Both the position numbers and the translations under genes were made by a program. From positions 124,001 through 188,000 of the forward strand of contig NZ_JAPDOD010000003.1 in assembly GCF_027587205.1 (NCBI RefSeq): DNA of 64,000 nt. Reading direction: 5' to 3'. Below, one piece after another: positions 41,194-50,456 of the stretch; within the stretch, counting starts at the first letter, position 1; the number at the start of each line of letters is the position of its first letter. Origin of the DNA: Solirubrobacter ginsenosidimutans. GTDB taxonomy: Bacteria > Actinomycetota > Thermoleophilia > Solirubrobacterales > Solirubrobacteraceae. The notes below the pieces were generated by a model. The model was not told the DNA's origin. It searched no databases and saw nothing but the letters and a program-made list of their open reading frames with translations.

Positions 41194-42588
41194 CTAATCG
41201 AAGGCGAAGTACTTGGGCTCGAGGAACTCGAGCAGGCCGTGATGGCCGCCCTCGCGCCCGATGCCGCTCTGCTTGGTACCGCCGAACGGCGCCGCGGGGT
41301 CGGAGACGACGCCGCGGTTGAGGCCGACCATGCCGGTCTCGATCTCCTCGCCGATCGCCATCGCCCGCCGCAGGTCGCGGCTGAACACGAACGCCACGAG
41401 GCCGTACTCGGTCTCGTTGGCGAGCGCGATCGCCTCGTCCTCGTCGCTGAAGGTCATGATCGGCGCGACCGGGCCGAAGACCTCCTCGGAGAGGATCTGG
41501 CTGCCCGGCTGCACGCGGTCCAGGACCGTCGGCGCGTAGAAGTACCCGGGCCCGGGGATGCGCTGCGCGCCGGTGCGCACGCGCGCGCCGCGCTCGATCG
41601 CGTCGGCGACGAGCCGCTCGACCTTGTCGCGCGCGGCCGCGTTGATCAGCGGCCCGAGTTGCGCGGTCCTGTCGAAGCCGTTGCCCACGCGGACGGCGGA
41701 CATCGCGGCGGTCAGCCGGGACGTGAAGCTCTCGGCGACCGAGTCGTGCACGAGGAACCGGTTGGCCGCGGTGCACGCCTCGCCGCCGTTGCGCATCTTG
41801 GCGGCCATGGCCCCGGCGACCGCGACATCGATGTCGGCGTCCTGGAGGACCAGGAACGGTGAGTTCCCGCCGAGCTCCATCGACGCGCTGATGACCTGCG
41901 GCGCGCACAGCTCCAGCAGCCGGCGGCCGACACCGGTCGAGCCCGTGAACGAGAGCTTCCGCACGCGCGGGTCACTGAGCACGGCCTCGGCGACGGGCGC
42001 CGGATCGTCCGTGCAGACCACGTTCACGACGCCCTCGGGCACGCCCGCCTCGGTGAGCAGGCCGGCGATCGCGAGCGCCGTCAGCGGCGTCTCCTCGGCC
42101 GGCTTGAGGACGACCGTGCAGCCGGCGGCGAGCGCCGGGCCGATCTTGCGCGTGGCCATCGCGGCCGGGAAGTTCCAGGGCGTGATGAGCAGCGCGATGC
42201 CGATCGGCGCGTGCGTGACGAGCATGCGGTTGGTGCCCGCGGGCGCGACCGCGAAGTCGCCGTTGGCGCGCACGGCCTCCTCGGAGAACCAGCGCAGGAA
42301 CTCGGCGGCGTAGGACGCCTCGCCGCGGGCCTCGGCCAGCGGCTTGCCCATCTCGCGGACGATCAGCCGCGCGATGTCCTCGTTGCGCTCGGTCATCAGC
42401 TCGAAGGCGCGACGGAGAATCTCCGCGCGCTCGCGCGGTGCGCGTGAGGCCCAGTCCTCAGCGGCCTCCGCGGCAGCGTCGACGGCCGCGATCGCGTCGT
42501 CCGGACCGGCCGACTCCAGGGAGTCGATGACCGAACCGTCGGCGGGATCGAGCACGGGAAAGCGACGTCGCTCGGTGGCGATGACCAT
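41194..42588 (-). CDS. NAD(P)-dependent aldehyde dehydrogenase, succinate-semialdehyde type
   Basis: A 464-residue aldehyde dehydrogenase with catalytic Cys272 ([12 protein letters not shown]), general base Glu238 ([10 protein letters not shown]), cofactor segment ITPWNFP and Lys162 in VLKPAEETP, and [15 protein letters not shown] near the end. By eye it is nearest the succinate/glutarate-semialdehyde group, so gabD-like activity is possible and would complement the gabT-like gene 31 kb away; an aldehyde from the local alcohol dehydrogenase is equally possible. ATG 42588 is chosen; the frame extends upstream but through the divergent promoter. It is the first gene of the operon, divergent from the ABC importer. 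Confidence 0.9.
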   Translation of the reverse strand: MVIATERRRFPVLDPADGSVIDSLESAGPDDAIAAVDAAAEAAEDWASRAPRERAEILRRAFELMTERNEDIARLIVREMGKPLAEARGEASYAAEFLRWFSEEAVRANGDFAVAPAGTNRMLVTHAPIGIALLITPWNFPAAMATRKIGPALAAGCTVVLKPAEETPLTALAIAGLLTEAGVPEGVVNVVCTDDPAPVAEAVLSDPRVRKLSFTGSTGVGRRLLELCAPQVISASMELGGNSPFLVLQDADIDVAVAGAMAAKMRNGGEACTAANRFLVHDSVAESFTSRLTAAMSAVRVGNGFDRTAQLGPLINAAARDKVERLVADAIERGARVRTGAQRIPGPGYFYAPTVLDRVQPGSQILSEEVFGPVAPIMTFSDEDEAIALANETEYGLVAFVFSRDLRRAMAIGEEIETGMVGLNRGVVSDPAAPFGGTKQSGIGREGGHHGLLEFLEPKYFAFD

Positions 42589-42614
42589 GGCCGGACAGTA
42601 GCGCGGCGGTGATA

Positions 42615-42697
42615 GGCAATGCAAGAAATTGCCAAAGGTGTTGACAAAGAATGCAAAGAGGGCGTAGGTTTTTGCAAGCCTCGTGCAAGGTTTGCAG
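42615..42697 (+). promoter_or_regulatory. Divergent promoter with phased TGCAA motifs
   Basis: Between the aldehyde dehydrogenase and the ABC importer, TTGACA (42641) and TAGGTT (42665) form a plausible -35/-10 pair with an 18-base spacer for the importer. TGCAA or TGCAG recurs at 42620, 42652, 42673, 42684 and 42693, partly spaced in helical turns, and GGCAAT/ATTGCC form an inverted repeat (42615-42633). The stretch is AT-richer than its surroundings. It is the likely binding region of the DeoR regulator encoded at the end of the operon. Confidence 0.55.
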
Positions 42698-42743
42698 TGC
42701 CGCCGGTTATCGGAGTAGGACCAACCCTCTTGGAGGAGGAGCA

Positions 42744-44120
42744 ATGAAGGGGAGACTTCAGGTCTCGGCAGCGCTCGTCGCAGCCGCGGCGGCATTTACG
42801 GTTGCCGCCTGCGGTGGTAGTGACAGCAGTGGGGGAGGCGGAGCCACGAAGGCGGCCGTCGACGCCACGAGCAAGCTTTCAGATAAGCCCATGACGCTCA
42901 CGTTCCTGTGGTTCGATTGGCCGCCGGCCAAGGCCCTCGAGGAACTGGGCAAGGAGTACACGAAGACGCGCCCGAACGTGACCGTCAAGGTCAACGTCGT
43001 GCCGAACGCGCAGTGGCATGACGCGATCTTCACGCAGTTCGCCGCACGCAAGACGAACTTCGACTTGCCGATCCTTGACTCGCAGAACATCGGCGAGGCC
43101 GTCGAGAACGGGTCGATCCTCGACATCTCGGACTTCGTCAAGAAGAACATCGACACGTCGCAGTACGACCCGTACTTCCTCGCGGCGTACGGCCAGTACC
43201 CGCAGAACCAGACGGGTGAGGCCAACCCCGACGCCAAGACCTACGGCCTGCCGCTCCTGGGCGACACGTGGCAGATGGTCTGGCGCAAGGACCTCATGGG
43301 CGACACGCCTCCCGCCACGTGGGAGGACATGATCGCCGCCGCCAAGAAGTGCCAGGACGACAACCCGGGCATGAGCGGCCTCGCGTTCCATCAGGCGGGC
43401 ACCAGCGACGCCGCGGCCGTGACCTACAACGTCATGAACGCCCTCTACGGCGGCCAGCTGTGGGACGCCAAGGACCGCAAGATCGACGGCGTCATCAACG
43501 ACGCCGCCGGCAAGAAGGCGATGGACGTCCTCGTCAATCAGATGGTCCCGCTCACGCCCAAGGGCTCGAGCAACTGGTTCATCGACGAGGTCAACGCCGC
43601 GATCTCGCAGGGCAAGGTCTGCGTCGGCTTCCAGTGGATGGCCGCCAGCGGCGGTCTCCTTGACCCGGCCAGCTCCAAGCTCGGCAAGACCAAGGAAGAG
43701 ATCCTCAAGAAGCTCGACTTCGCGGCCCTGCCCAAGCAGGTCACGGACAAGGTGCCGCTCGGCGGCATGGGTCTCCACGTGTCGAAGTACATCCCGGCCG
43801 ATCACCAGGCTGAGGCGCTGAACTTCATCAAGTGGTTCGAGACCAAGGAGGCCCAGACCAAGTGGGCCGAGCTCGGCGGCGTCCCGGCGCGTAACGACGT
43901 GCTCAACTCGCCGGCGTTCACCGACGTGCTGCCGTACAACCACGTGTTCACGGAGTCCGTCCCGCGTCTGAAGGACTTCTGGAACCTGCCCGAGTACGCG
44001 AAGCTCCTGAACGTCCACTCGACGCAGGTCAACGCGGCCATCTCCGGTACCCAGAAGCCCGATGCGGCACTGGACAAGCTCGCTTCCGAAGAGCAGGCCA
44101 TCCTCGACGGGGGCCACTAA
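42744..44120 (+). CDS. ABC importer substrate-binding lipoprotein, carbohydrate type
   Basis: A 458-residue extracellular solute-binding protein (family 1). The N-terminus is a lipoprotein signal with lipobox VAAC (Cys23), then a Ser/Gly-rich linker. The body has SBP-1 features such as TLTFLWFDWPPAKALEELGK, GDTWQMVWRKDL and GLHVSKYIPADHQAEALNF. ATG 42744 follows GGAGGAG. It binds a sugar or polyol outside the membrane and delivers it to the two permeases. A stable hairpin right after the gene probably allows higher expression than the membrane subunits. The ligand cannot be read from sequence. Confidence 0.93.
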   Translation: MKGRLQVSAALVAAAAAFTVAACGGSDSSGGGGATKAAVDATSKLSDKPMTLTFLWFDWPPAKALEELGKEYTKTRPNVTVKVNVVPNAQWHDAIFTQFAARKTNFDLPILDSQNIGEAVENGSILDISDFVKKNIDTSQYDPYFLAAYGQYPQNQTGEANPDAKTYGLPLLGDTWQMVWRKDLMGDTPPATWEDMIAAAKKCQDDNPGMSGLAFHQAGTSDAAAVTYNVMNALYGGQLWDAKDRKIDGVINDAAGKKAMDVLVNQMVPLTPKGSSNWFIDEVNAAISQGKVCVGFQWMAASGGLLDPASSKLGKTKEEILKKLDFAALPKQVTDKVPLGGMGLHVSKYIPADHQAEALNFIKWFETKEAQTKWAELGGVPARNDVLNSPAFTDVLPYNHVFTESVPRLKDFWNLPEYAKLLNVHSTQVNAAISGTQKPDAALDKLASEEQAILDGGH

Positions 44121-44135
44121 CTAGCGATCTAGGAC

Positions 44136-44171
44136 GGCCGGGCGGGCGGACAGACCCCCGCCCGCCCGGCC
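44136..44171 (+). terminator. Intra-operon hairpin behind the binding-protein gene
   Basis: GGCCGGGCGGGCGG and its complement form a 14-bp stem with an 8-base loop, 15 bases after the stop and 31 bases before the permease start. There is no U-tract. Such hairpins commonly cause partial termination or protect the binding-protein mRNA. Confidence 0.7.
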
Positions 44172-44202
44172 TCCTGACCCTCTCTCGCCACACAACCACC
44201 TC

Positions 44203-45156
44203 ATGGCCGACACGCTCCAAACCCCACCCAAAGCGCCGCCTCGCGTCGAGAAGCTCGAAGCTCCGCCCGCGGCGAAGCGCTTCAGCTTCCTCACTGACCG
44301 CTGGCTCTCCGGGCTGTTCATCGCGCCCGCGCTCGCGCTGCTGCTGTTCCTCTCGATTTGGCCACTGATCAGGTTGGTGTGGCTGTCGTTCACCGACTAC
44401 TCGGTGACGCGCGACGTACCCGCCAGCTTCATCGGGTTCGACAACTACACCGACGTGCTCACGGACCCAGTGGTCCACAAGCGCGCGATCACGACGCTGA
44501 TCTTCGTCATCGGTGCGGTCGGCCTCCAGACGATCCTCGGCTTCGCGATCGCGTTCCTGATCTCGCGACGCGTCAAGGGCCGCGGCGCGCTCACCACGCT
44601 CTTCCTGATCCCGATGATGCTGTCGCCGATCGTCGTGGGCCTGTTCTGGAAGTTCATGCTCGACGTGCAGTTCGGCGTCGTGAACTCGTTCCTGAACAGC
44701 CTCGGGCTCGGCACGGTCGAATGGCTGACGAAACAGCGATTGGCGCTGTTCTCGCTGGTCATCGTCGACACGTGGCAGTGGACGCCGTTCGTCATGCTGA
44801 TCGCGCTCGCGGGGCTGACGGCGGTGCCCAAATACTTGTATGAGGCGGCGGAGATCGACCGCGCCTCGGAGTGGTTCAAGTTCCGGCGGATCACGTTCCC
44901 GCTCGTCTGGCCGCTGCTGCTGATCGCGGTGATGTTCCGCGCGATCGAGGCCTTCCGGCTCTTCGACCTGGTCTACATCCTCACCGGCGGCGGCCCCGGC
45001 GGTACGACCGAGACGCTGTCCTACAACGTCTACAAGGTCGCCTTCTTCGGCTTCGACACCGGCCGCGCTTCCGCGTACGGGCTCTTGATGGTGATCGTGG
45101 TCACCCTTGCCGCGCAGTTCTACCTGCGTTACCTCAACAATCTCCAGGAGCGCTAG
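44203..45156 (+). CDS. ABC importer permease, MalF/UgpA type
   Basis: A 317-residue inner-membrane permease with six predicted segments. The EAA loop that contacts the ATPase is EAAEIDRASEWFKFRRITFP. The first segment (GLFIAPALALLLFLSIWPLI) and the second-half FRLFDLVYILTGGGPGG are typical of MalF/UgpA subunits. The second permease follows by two bases. The basic, Pro-rich N-terminal ~25 residues are cytoplasmic. Confidence 0.93.
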   Translation: MADTLQTPPKAPPRVEKLEAPPAAKRFSFLTDRWLSGLFIAPALALLLFLSIWPLIRLVWLSFTDYSVTRDVPASFIGFDNYTDVLTDPVVHKRAITTLIFVIGAVGLQTILGFAIAFLISRRVKGRGALTTLFLIPMMLSPIVVGLFWKFMLDVQFGVVNSFLNSLGLGTVEWLTKQRLALFSLVIVDTWQWTPFVMLIALAGLTAVPKYLYEAAEIDRASEWFKFRRITFPLVWPLLLIAVMFRAIEAFRLFDLVYILTGGGPGGTTETLSYNVYKVAFFGFDTGRASAYGLLMVIVVTLAAQFYLRYLNNLQER

Positions 45157-45158
45157 CG

Positions 45159-46070
45159 ATGGCCGCGCACATCCAGCCCGCCGGCGTCGCCGACGCCGGG
45201 ATCGCGGGCGAGACCGCCGGCCCGCCGCCGGCCCGCCGCCAACGCAAACTCGGCTCCGGCATCGAGATCGTGCTGCTCGCGCTCTTTGCCGTCGTGATGC
45301 TCTTCCCCGTCCTCTGGATGCTCGAGACGGCGCTGAAGGAGACCAAGGACATCTACGCCACCCCGGCGAAGGTGATCACCGGCTGGACGCCGACGCTGGA
45401 CCACCTCAAGGACGTCTTCAGCTCGGACTCGCCGGTCTTCAAGGGCTTCAAGAACTCGGTGATCGTCGCCAGCGCGTCCACGATCGTCGCGACCGTGCTC
45501 GGCGTCCCCGCCGCGTGGGCCTACTCGCGCTTCAAGATCCCGGGCAAGAAGGACCAGCTGTTCTTCATCCTGTCGACGCGCTTCATGCCGCCGGTCGTCG
45601 TGGTCATCCCGATCTTCCTGATGTTCCGCGACCTCAACCTGCTGGACACGCTGCAGGGCCTGATCCTCGTGTACGCGGCCTTCAACCTGCCGTTCACGAT
45701 CTGGATGATGAAGGGCTTCATCGACGACGTGCCGGCCGAGTACGAGGAGGCCGCGATGCTCGACGGCTTCTCGCGCTTTGAGGCCTTCTGGCGCGTGACG
45801 ATGCCGCTGCTGATCCCGGGCATCGCCGCCACGGCCGTGTTCGCGCTGATCTTCAGCTGGAACGAGTTCGTGTTCTCGATCTTCCTGATCACCGATCCGG
45901 ACACGCGCACGGCGCCGTCCGCGATCGCGGGCCTGATCGGCGGCACGACGATCGACTGGGGGCTGGTGGCCGCCTCGGCGATGGTGTTCGCCATCCCGGT
46001 GCTGCTCTTCGCCTTCCTGGTGCGCAAGCACCTCGTCGCCGGCGTCACGCTCGGGGCGGTGCGCCGCTAA
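45159..46070 (+). CDS. ABC importer permease, MalG/UgpE type
   Basis: A 303-residue permease with about six membrane segments and the EAA loop EEAAMLDGFSRFEAFWRVTM. FSWNEFVFSIFLI near the C-terminus is a MalG-class landmark. ATG 45159 follows CAGGAG. It pairs with the preceding MalF-type subunit, and its stop overlaps the start of the first ATPase by one base. Confidence 0.93.
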   Translation: MAAHIQPAGVADAGIAGETAGPPPARRQRKLGSGIEIVLLALFAVVMLFPVLWMLETALKETKDIYATPAKVITGWTPTLDHLKDVFSSDSPVFKGFKNSVIVASASTIVATVLGVPAAWAYSRFKIPGKKDQLFFILSTRFMPPVVVVIPIFLMFRDLNLLDTLQGLILVYAAFNLPFTIWMMKGFIDDVPAEYEEAAMLDGFSRFEAFWRVTMPLLIPGIAATAVFALIFSWNEFVFSIFLITDPDTRTAPSAIAGLIGGTTIDWGLVAASAMVFAIPVLLFAFLVRKHLVAGVTLGAVRR

Positions 46071-47131
46071 TGGCTCAAGTCAACGTCAAGAGCCTCAACA
46101 AGACGTTCCCCGACGGGACCGTCGCCGTCGAGCATCTCGACCTCGAGATCCGCGACGGCGAGCTGTTCGTGATGCTCGGCCCGTCGGGCTGCGGCAAGAC
46201 GACGACGCTGCGGATCATCGCCGGCCTGGAGGAAGAGACCTCCGGCACGGTGACGATCGGCGACGAGGTCGTCTCCGGCCTGCGCCCGTCGCAGCGCGAC
46301 ATCGCGATGGTGTTCCAGTTCTACGCGCTGTATCCGCACCTGAGCGTGCGCGACAACATGGCGTTCCCGCTGCGTGCGGCGAAGGCGCCGGAGGCCGAGA
46401 TCAACGAGCGGGTCCTCGAGGCGGCGAAGATGCTGCAGCTCGAGCCGTACCTGACGCGCAAGCCGAGCAAGCTCTCCGGCGGCGAGCAGCAGCGCGTCGC
46501 CCTGGGCCGCGCGATGGTGCGCCACCCCAAGGCGTTCCTGATGGACGAGCCGCTGACCAACCTCGACGCCGAGCTGCGCGCCGACATGCGCGCGGAGGTC
46601 AAGCACGTCCAGCAGCGCCTGAACACCACGATGATCTACGTCACGCACGATCAGACCGAGGCGATGGCACTGGGTCACCGGATCGCGATCCTCAACAAGG
46701 GCAAGCTCGAGCAACTCGGCGCCCCGATGGAGGTCTACGAGCGGCCGGCGTCCCTGTTCGCCGCGCGCTTCATCGGCTCGCCGCCGATGAACCTGATCGA
46801 GGCCGAGGTGACCAACGGACACCTGACGGCCGCGGGCGGGATGCAGTTGCTCGCGCCGGAAGGGCTCAAGCGTGGCCAGAAGGTGATCGCGGGCGTGCGG
46901 CCCGAGCGGCTCACCGTGGCGGCGGACGGCGACGGCGCCCGCGGGCGTGTCGTGTCCCGCGAGATGCTCGGCGACGAGACGATCTTCGTGGTCGACACGG
47001 AGGCGGGGCTGCTCAACGTGCGCATGCCGCCGACCGCCCGTTTCGCCGAGGAGCAGGCGGTGTCGGTGCGTCACATCGGCGCGGCACCGCCGGCGTATGA
47101 CCCCCAGACCGAGCAGGTGGTAAGCCGATGA
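46070..47131 (+). CDS. ABC importer ATPase, UgpC/MsmX type (first of two)
   Basis: A 353-residue ATPase. All motifs are intact: Walker A GPSGCGKTTT, Q-loop MVFQFYALYPH, signature LSGGEQQRVALGRA, Walker B AFLMDEPLTNLD, and switch His193 in YVTHDQTEAM. The C-terminal ~110 residues form the regulatory OB-fold (TOBE-like) domain of sugar ATPases. It overlaps the second ATPase gene by four bases. In a heterodimer it would provide the competent histidine. Confidence 0.94.
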   Translation: MAQVNVKSLNKTFPDGTVAVEHLDLEIRDGELFVMLGPSGCGKTTTLRIIAGLEEETSGTVTIGDEVVSGLRPSQRDIAMVFQFYALYPHLSVRDNMAFPLRAAKAPEAEINERVLEAAKMLQLEPYLTRKPSKLSGGEQQRVALGRAMVRHPKAFLMDEPLTNLDAELRADMRAEVKHVQQRLNTTMIYVTHDQTEAMALGHRIAILNKGKLEQLGAPMEVYERPASLFAARFIGSPPMNLIEAEVTNGHLTAAGGMQLLAPEGLKRGQKVIAGVRPERLTVAADGDGARGRVVSREMLGDETIFVVDTEAGLLNVRMPPTARFAEEQAVSVRHIGAAPPAYDPQTEQVVSR

Positions 47132-48195
47132 CCTCCGCGATCGTCGCGACCGGGATCTCGAAGTCGTTCGGCGACGTCGAGGCCCTCAAGGCGCTTGAAC
47201 TGGACATCCCGGAGGGCGCGTTCTTCGTGCTCCTCGGCCCGTCCGGTGCCGGGAAGACGACCACGCTGCGGGTCATCGCCGGGCTCGAGACGCCTGACAC
47301 GGGCACCGTGCACCTGACCGGGATCGACGCGACCAAGGCCACCCCGGCCGAGCGCGATCTGGCGATGGTGTTCCAGTCCTACGCGCTGTATCCGAAGCAG
47401 ACGGCGGCCGAGAACATCGCGTCGCCGCTGCGGGCGCGCAAGCTGCCCAAGTCCGAGATCGACGCGCAGCTCAAGCGGGTCTCGGAGCTGCTGCACATCG
47501 AGGAGCTGCTCAACCGCTACCCGACGCAGATGTCGGGCGGTCAGATGCAGCGCGTCGCGCTGGGCCGTGCGCTGGTGCGCGACCCGCGGGCGTTCCTGAT
47601 GGACGAGCCGTTGACCAACCTCGACCTGAAGCTGCGAGTCGAGATGCGCACCGAGCTCACCCGCATCCACCGCTCGCTCGGAAGGACCTTCCTTTACGTA
47701 ACGAACGACCAGGTGGAGGCCATGTCGATGGCCGACCAGGTCGCCGTGCTACGGGAGGGGACGGTCCAGCAGGTCGGCTCGGCGACGGAGATCTACGACC
47801 ATCCGGCCAACCGCTGGGTGGCGACGTTCGTCGGCTCGCCGCGCATGAACCTGCTCAAGTGCACGGCCAACGGTCGCCTCGAGGGCGATGGCTGGACGCT
47901 GCCGAACCCGGGCTTCGGAATCCAAGGCGAGCGGCCGGCGCTGTTCGGTGTGCGCTCGGAGGATCTCTCGCTGGACGTCCGCGAGGAGTCCGCGTCGCTG
48001 GCCGGGAAGGTCTACGCGGTCGAGCCGTTGGGCGACCGGACGCTGGTCGACGTCGAGATCGGCGACCAGCGCGTGATCATCAAGGCGGCTCCGACCGCGT
48101 CGTTCAAGATCGGCGAGGAAGTACGTGCGTCGGTCGACCTTGACCGCGTCCACCTGTTCGACGCCGACACGGAGTCGGCAATCGCACGAGCATGA
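47128..48195 (+). CDS. ABC importer ATPase (second of two) with Asn at the switch-His position
   Basis: A 355-residue ATPase parallel to the preceding one: Walker A GPSGAGKTTT, Q-loop MVFQSYALYPK, signature MSGGQMQRVALGRA and Walker B AFLMDEPLTNLD. The H-loop, however, reads YVTNDQVEAM: codon AAC at 47704 makes Asn193 where the catalytic switch histidine should be. Two ATPases in one sugar/polyol importer plus a DeoR regulator recall the glycerol ABC system of Rhizobium (GlpS/GlpT), so an asymmetric heterodimer is likely. The C-terminal regulatory domain is present. Overlaps DeoR by four bases. Confidence 0.92.
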   Translation: MTSAIVATGISKSFGDVEALKALELDIPEGAFFVLLGPSGAGKTTTLRVIAGLETPDTGTVHLTGIDATKATPAERDLAMVFQSYALYPKQTAAENIASPLRARKLPKSEIDAQLKRVSELLHIEELLNRYPTQMSGGQMQRVALGRALVRDPRAFLMDEPLTNLDLKLRVEMRTELTRIHRSLGRTFLYVTNDQVEAMSMADQVAVLREGTVQQVGSATEIYDHPANRWVATFVGSPRMNLLKCTANGRLEGDGWTLPNPGFGIQGERPALFGVRSEDLSLDVREESASLAGKVYAVEPLGDRTLVDVEIGDQRVIIKAAPTASFKIGEEVRASVDLDRVHLFDADTESAIARA

Positions 48196-49016
48196 TCGAC
48201 GCCCCGCTACCGCCGGTCCTCAGGCGGGCGCGGATCCTCGAGCGTGTCCAGCGTGACGGCGGCGCCTCGCTCGCGGAGCTCGCGTCCGAGCACGCCGTCT
48301 CGCCGGTGACCGTGCACCGCGACCTGGAGCTCCTCTCTGGCGAGGGGCTCCTGGAGCGCGTGCGCGGCGGTGCTCGTTCGTTGCCGGACACCCGGCCGCG
48401 GATCGAGACGGCCTGGAACGCGCGGGTGCGCGAGGCCGCGACCGAGAAGGATTCGATCGCGGTCCGCGCGCGGGAGCTGGTCGAGGACGGGTCGACGATC
48501 TTCGTCGACGCCTCCTCGACGGGACTCGCGCTGGCGCGGGCACTGGAGCTGCGTCCGCCCACCGAGCTGACGCTGGTGACCAACTCGCCGGCGATCGCGC
48601 TGGGGCTGACCGCCGACACGATCCACGTGATCGTGCCGCCCGGTGAGCTCAATCAGCACATGCGGGTGCTGACCGGGCGCTGGACGGTCGACTTCCTGGT
48701 CGAGCTGAACATCTCGATCGCGTTCATCTCGGCCGCGGGTATCACGTTGGAGCACGGCCTGACGACGTCGCGCTCGGCGCTGGCGGACACCTTGAACGCG
48801 GCGGCGGGTGCGGCGAAGACCAAGGTCGGGTTGCTGGACTCGACGAAGTTCAAGCGCTCGTCGCTGTTGACGGTGCGCTCCGCGCAGTCGCTCGACCTCG
48901 TGATCACCGACGACGGGGTGGACCCGGCGACCGTCGCCGAGTTCCGTCAGGCGGGCGTGAACCTGGTCGTCGCCGACCGGCTCGCCTCGATGCTGGAGGA
49001 CATCGACGCCGATTAG
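48192..49016 (+). CDS. DeoR/GlpR-family transcriptional repressor
   Basis: A 274-residue DeoR-type regulator. The N-terminal helix-turn-helix shows ASLAELASEHAVSPVTVHRD and LLERVRGGA; the C-terminal isomerase-like sensor has SAAGITLEHGLTTS and GLLDSTKFKRSSL. DeoR repressors respond to phosphorylated sugars or polyols. As last gene of the importer operon it probably regulates the divergent promoter at 42589-42743. Its stop overlaps the convergent STAS gene stop. Confidence 0.92.
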   Translation: MIDAPLPPVLRRARILERVQRDGGASLAELASEHAVSPVTVHRDLELLSGEGLLERVRGGARSLPDTRPRIETAWNARVREAATEKDSIAVRARELVEDGSTIFVDASSTGLALARALELRPPTELTLVTNSPAIALGLTADTIHVIVPPGELNQHMRVLTGRWTVDFLVELNISIAFISAAGITLEHGLTTSRSALADTLNAAAGAAKTKVGLLDSTKFKRSSLLTVRSAQSLDLVITDDGVDPATVAEFRQAGVNLVVADRLASMLEDIDAD

Positions 49017-49345
49017 GCGTCGTTGAACGGCAGGATCGCCAGCGTCTGCGTGAGTTCGAGCAGCCGCTGCACCGGGGGTTGGAGCGGGCCTCGGAGCTTG
49101 AGCCCGGGGTACGTGCGCGCGGCACCGAGCAGCGATCGCAGCCCGGTCGAGTCCATGAAGGCCAGCTCGGAAAGATCGATCGTCGTCGGCCGGGGGCTCG
49201 CCTGCTCGAGCGCCTGATTGAGCTGCGGCTCGGACACGAGGTCCAGTTCCCCGCTCACGTGCAGGGTGATCCCGTTCGGCTCGTCCTCGATCTGGACGTC
49301 GAAGCGGGGCGGACGGAACGCTCCCGGATCCGGCTCGGCGCTCAT
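49013..49345 (-). CDS. STAS-domain protein, anti-sigma-factor-antagonist type
   Basis: A 110-residue single STAS domain. The stretch TTIDLSELAFMDSTGLRSL contains the conserved Asp-Ser-Thr-Gly in which the serine is phosphorylated by an anti-sigma kinase in SpoIIAA/RsbV-type proteins. No kinase or sigma gene is nearby, so it is an orphan. ATG 49345 is preferred; ATG 49366 would add seven residues and overlap the divergent deacylase start. The 3' end overlaps the DeoR stop. Confidence 0.85.
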   Translation of the reverse strand: MSAEPDPGAFRPPRFDVQIEDEPNGITLHVSGELDLVSEPQLNQALEQASPRPTTIDLSELAFMDSTGLRSLLGAARTYPGLKLRGPLQPPVQRLLELTQTLAILPFNDA

Positions 49346-49364
49346 CTCGCTGCATGATGCCAGC

Positions 49365-50456
49365 ATGCGCAGCGCAATGGACGCGATGGAACTGGTTGGT
49401 GCACTCGTCGCGATCGATTCCGTCAACCCGTCGCTCGTCGAGGGCGGCGCGGGGGAGGGCGAGATCGCCGCGTTCGTGGCCTCATGGGCGACGGCGGCGG
49501 GGCTGGAGGTGCAGCGCTTCGAGGGAGCGCGGCCGAGCGTGGTGGTGCGGGCTCCGGGCAGCGGTGGCGGGCGGTCGCTGTTGCTGTGCGGGCATCTGGA
49601 CACGGTCGGTGTGGAGGGGATGACCGACCCGTTCGTCCCGCGGGTGGACGGCGATCGCCTGTTCGGCCGTGGGGCGTACGACATGAAGGCCGGCTTGGCC
49701 GCATGTCTGCTCGCTTGCCGTGAGGCGCTCGGCCATCGTCTGCGCGGTGACGTGATCGTCGCGGCGGTCGCCGACGAGGAGCACGCCAGCCTCGGGGTGC
49801 AGGAGGTGCTGGCGTCGGTGCGCGCGGACGCGGCGATCGTCACCGAGCCCACGCACGGGGAGATCGTGGTCGCCCACAAGGGCTTCGTGTGGTCGGAGCT
49901 GACCGTGCACGGGCGGGCGGCGCACGGCTCGCGGCCGGACCTTGGCGTGGACGCGATCGTGGCCGCCGCGCCGGTGCTGACGCGATTGGGAGAGCTGGAC
50001 GCGGCGCTCGGGACGGCGACGCACCCGCTGCTCGGGCGTGGGTCCGTGCACGCGTCGCTGATCTCCGGCGGTGACGAGCTCTCGACCTACCCGGCGCGCT
50101 GCGTGCTGTCTCTGGAGCGGCGGACGTTGCCGGGCGAGACGTCGTTGGACGCCGAGATCGCGGGGTTGCTCGCGGGTGTGGACGGTTCGTCGCGGACGCT
50201 GCTGGTGCGCGAGCCGTTCGCCGTCTCGCCGGACGCCGAGATCGTGTCGCTCGTGCGCGCGGCTTCGGGTGGGGCGCCGTTGGTGGGCGCGCCGTACTGG
50301 ACCGACGCGGCGTTCATCGCCGCCGCCGGCATCCCGACGCTGCTCTACGGCCCGGGCGGGGAGGGCGCGCACGCCGTCGAGGAGTGGGTGTCGCTGGCGG
50401 ACACCGAGGCCGTCACGCGGGTGCTGGTTGACGTGGCCGCGAAGCTGTGCGCATGA
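49365..50456 (+). CDS. M20 family metallo-deacylase (ArgE/DapE type)
   Basis: A 363-residue M20 metallopeptidase/deacylase. Metal ligands and catalytic residues are visible: His77 and Asp79 in LLCGHLDTVG, bridging Asp106 in RGAYDMKAG, Glu138-Glu139 in VADEEHAS, and a terminal EGAHAVEEWVS histidine. It removes an acyl group from an N-acyl amino acid. The stop overlaps the next gene, a PLP lyase, by four bases (ATGA). Pairing of an M20 enzyme with a diaminopropionate-lyase-like protein is known from the ygeX-ygeY region of E. coli, suggesting deacylation followed by ammonia elimination. ATGs at 49377 and 49386 are alternative starts. Confidence 0.88.
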   Translation: MRSAMDAMELVGALVAIDSVNPSLVEGGAGEGEIAAFVASWATAAGLEVQRFEGARPSVVVRAPGSGGGRSLLLCGHLDTVGVEGMTDPFVPRVDGDRLFGRGAYDMKAGLAACLLACREALGHRLRGDVIVAAVADEEHASLGVQEVLASVRADAAIVTEPTHGEIVVAHKGFVWSELTVHGRAAHGSRPDLGVDAIVAAAPVLTRLGELDAALGTATHPLLGRGSVHASLISGGDELSTYPARCVLSLERRTLPGETSLDAEIAGLLAGVDGSSRTLLVREPFAVSPDAEIVSLVRAASGGAPLVGAPYWTDAAFIAAAGIPTLLYGPGGEGAHAVEEWVSLADTEAVTRVLVDVAAKLCA

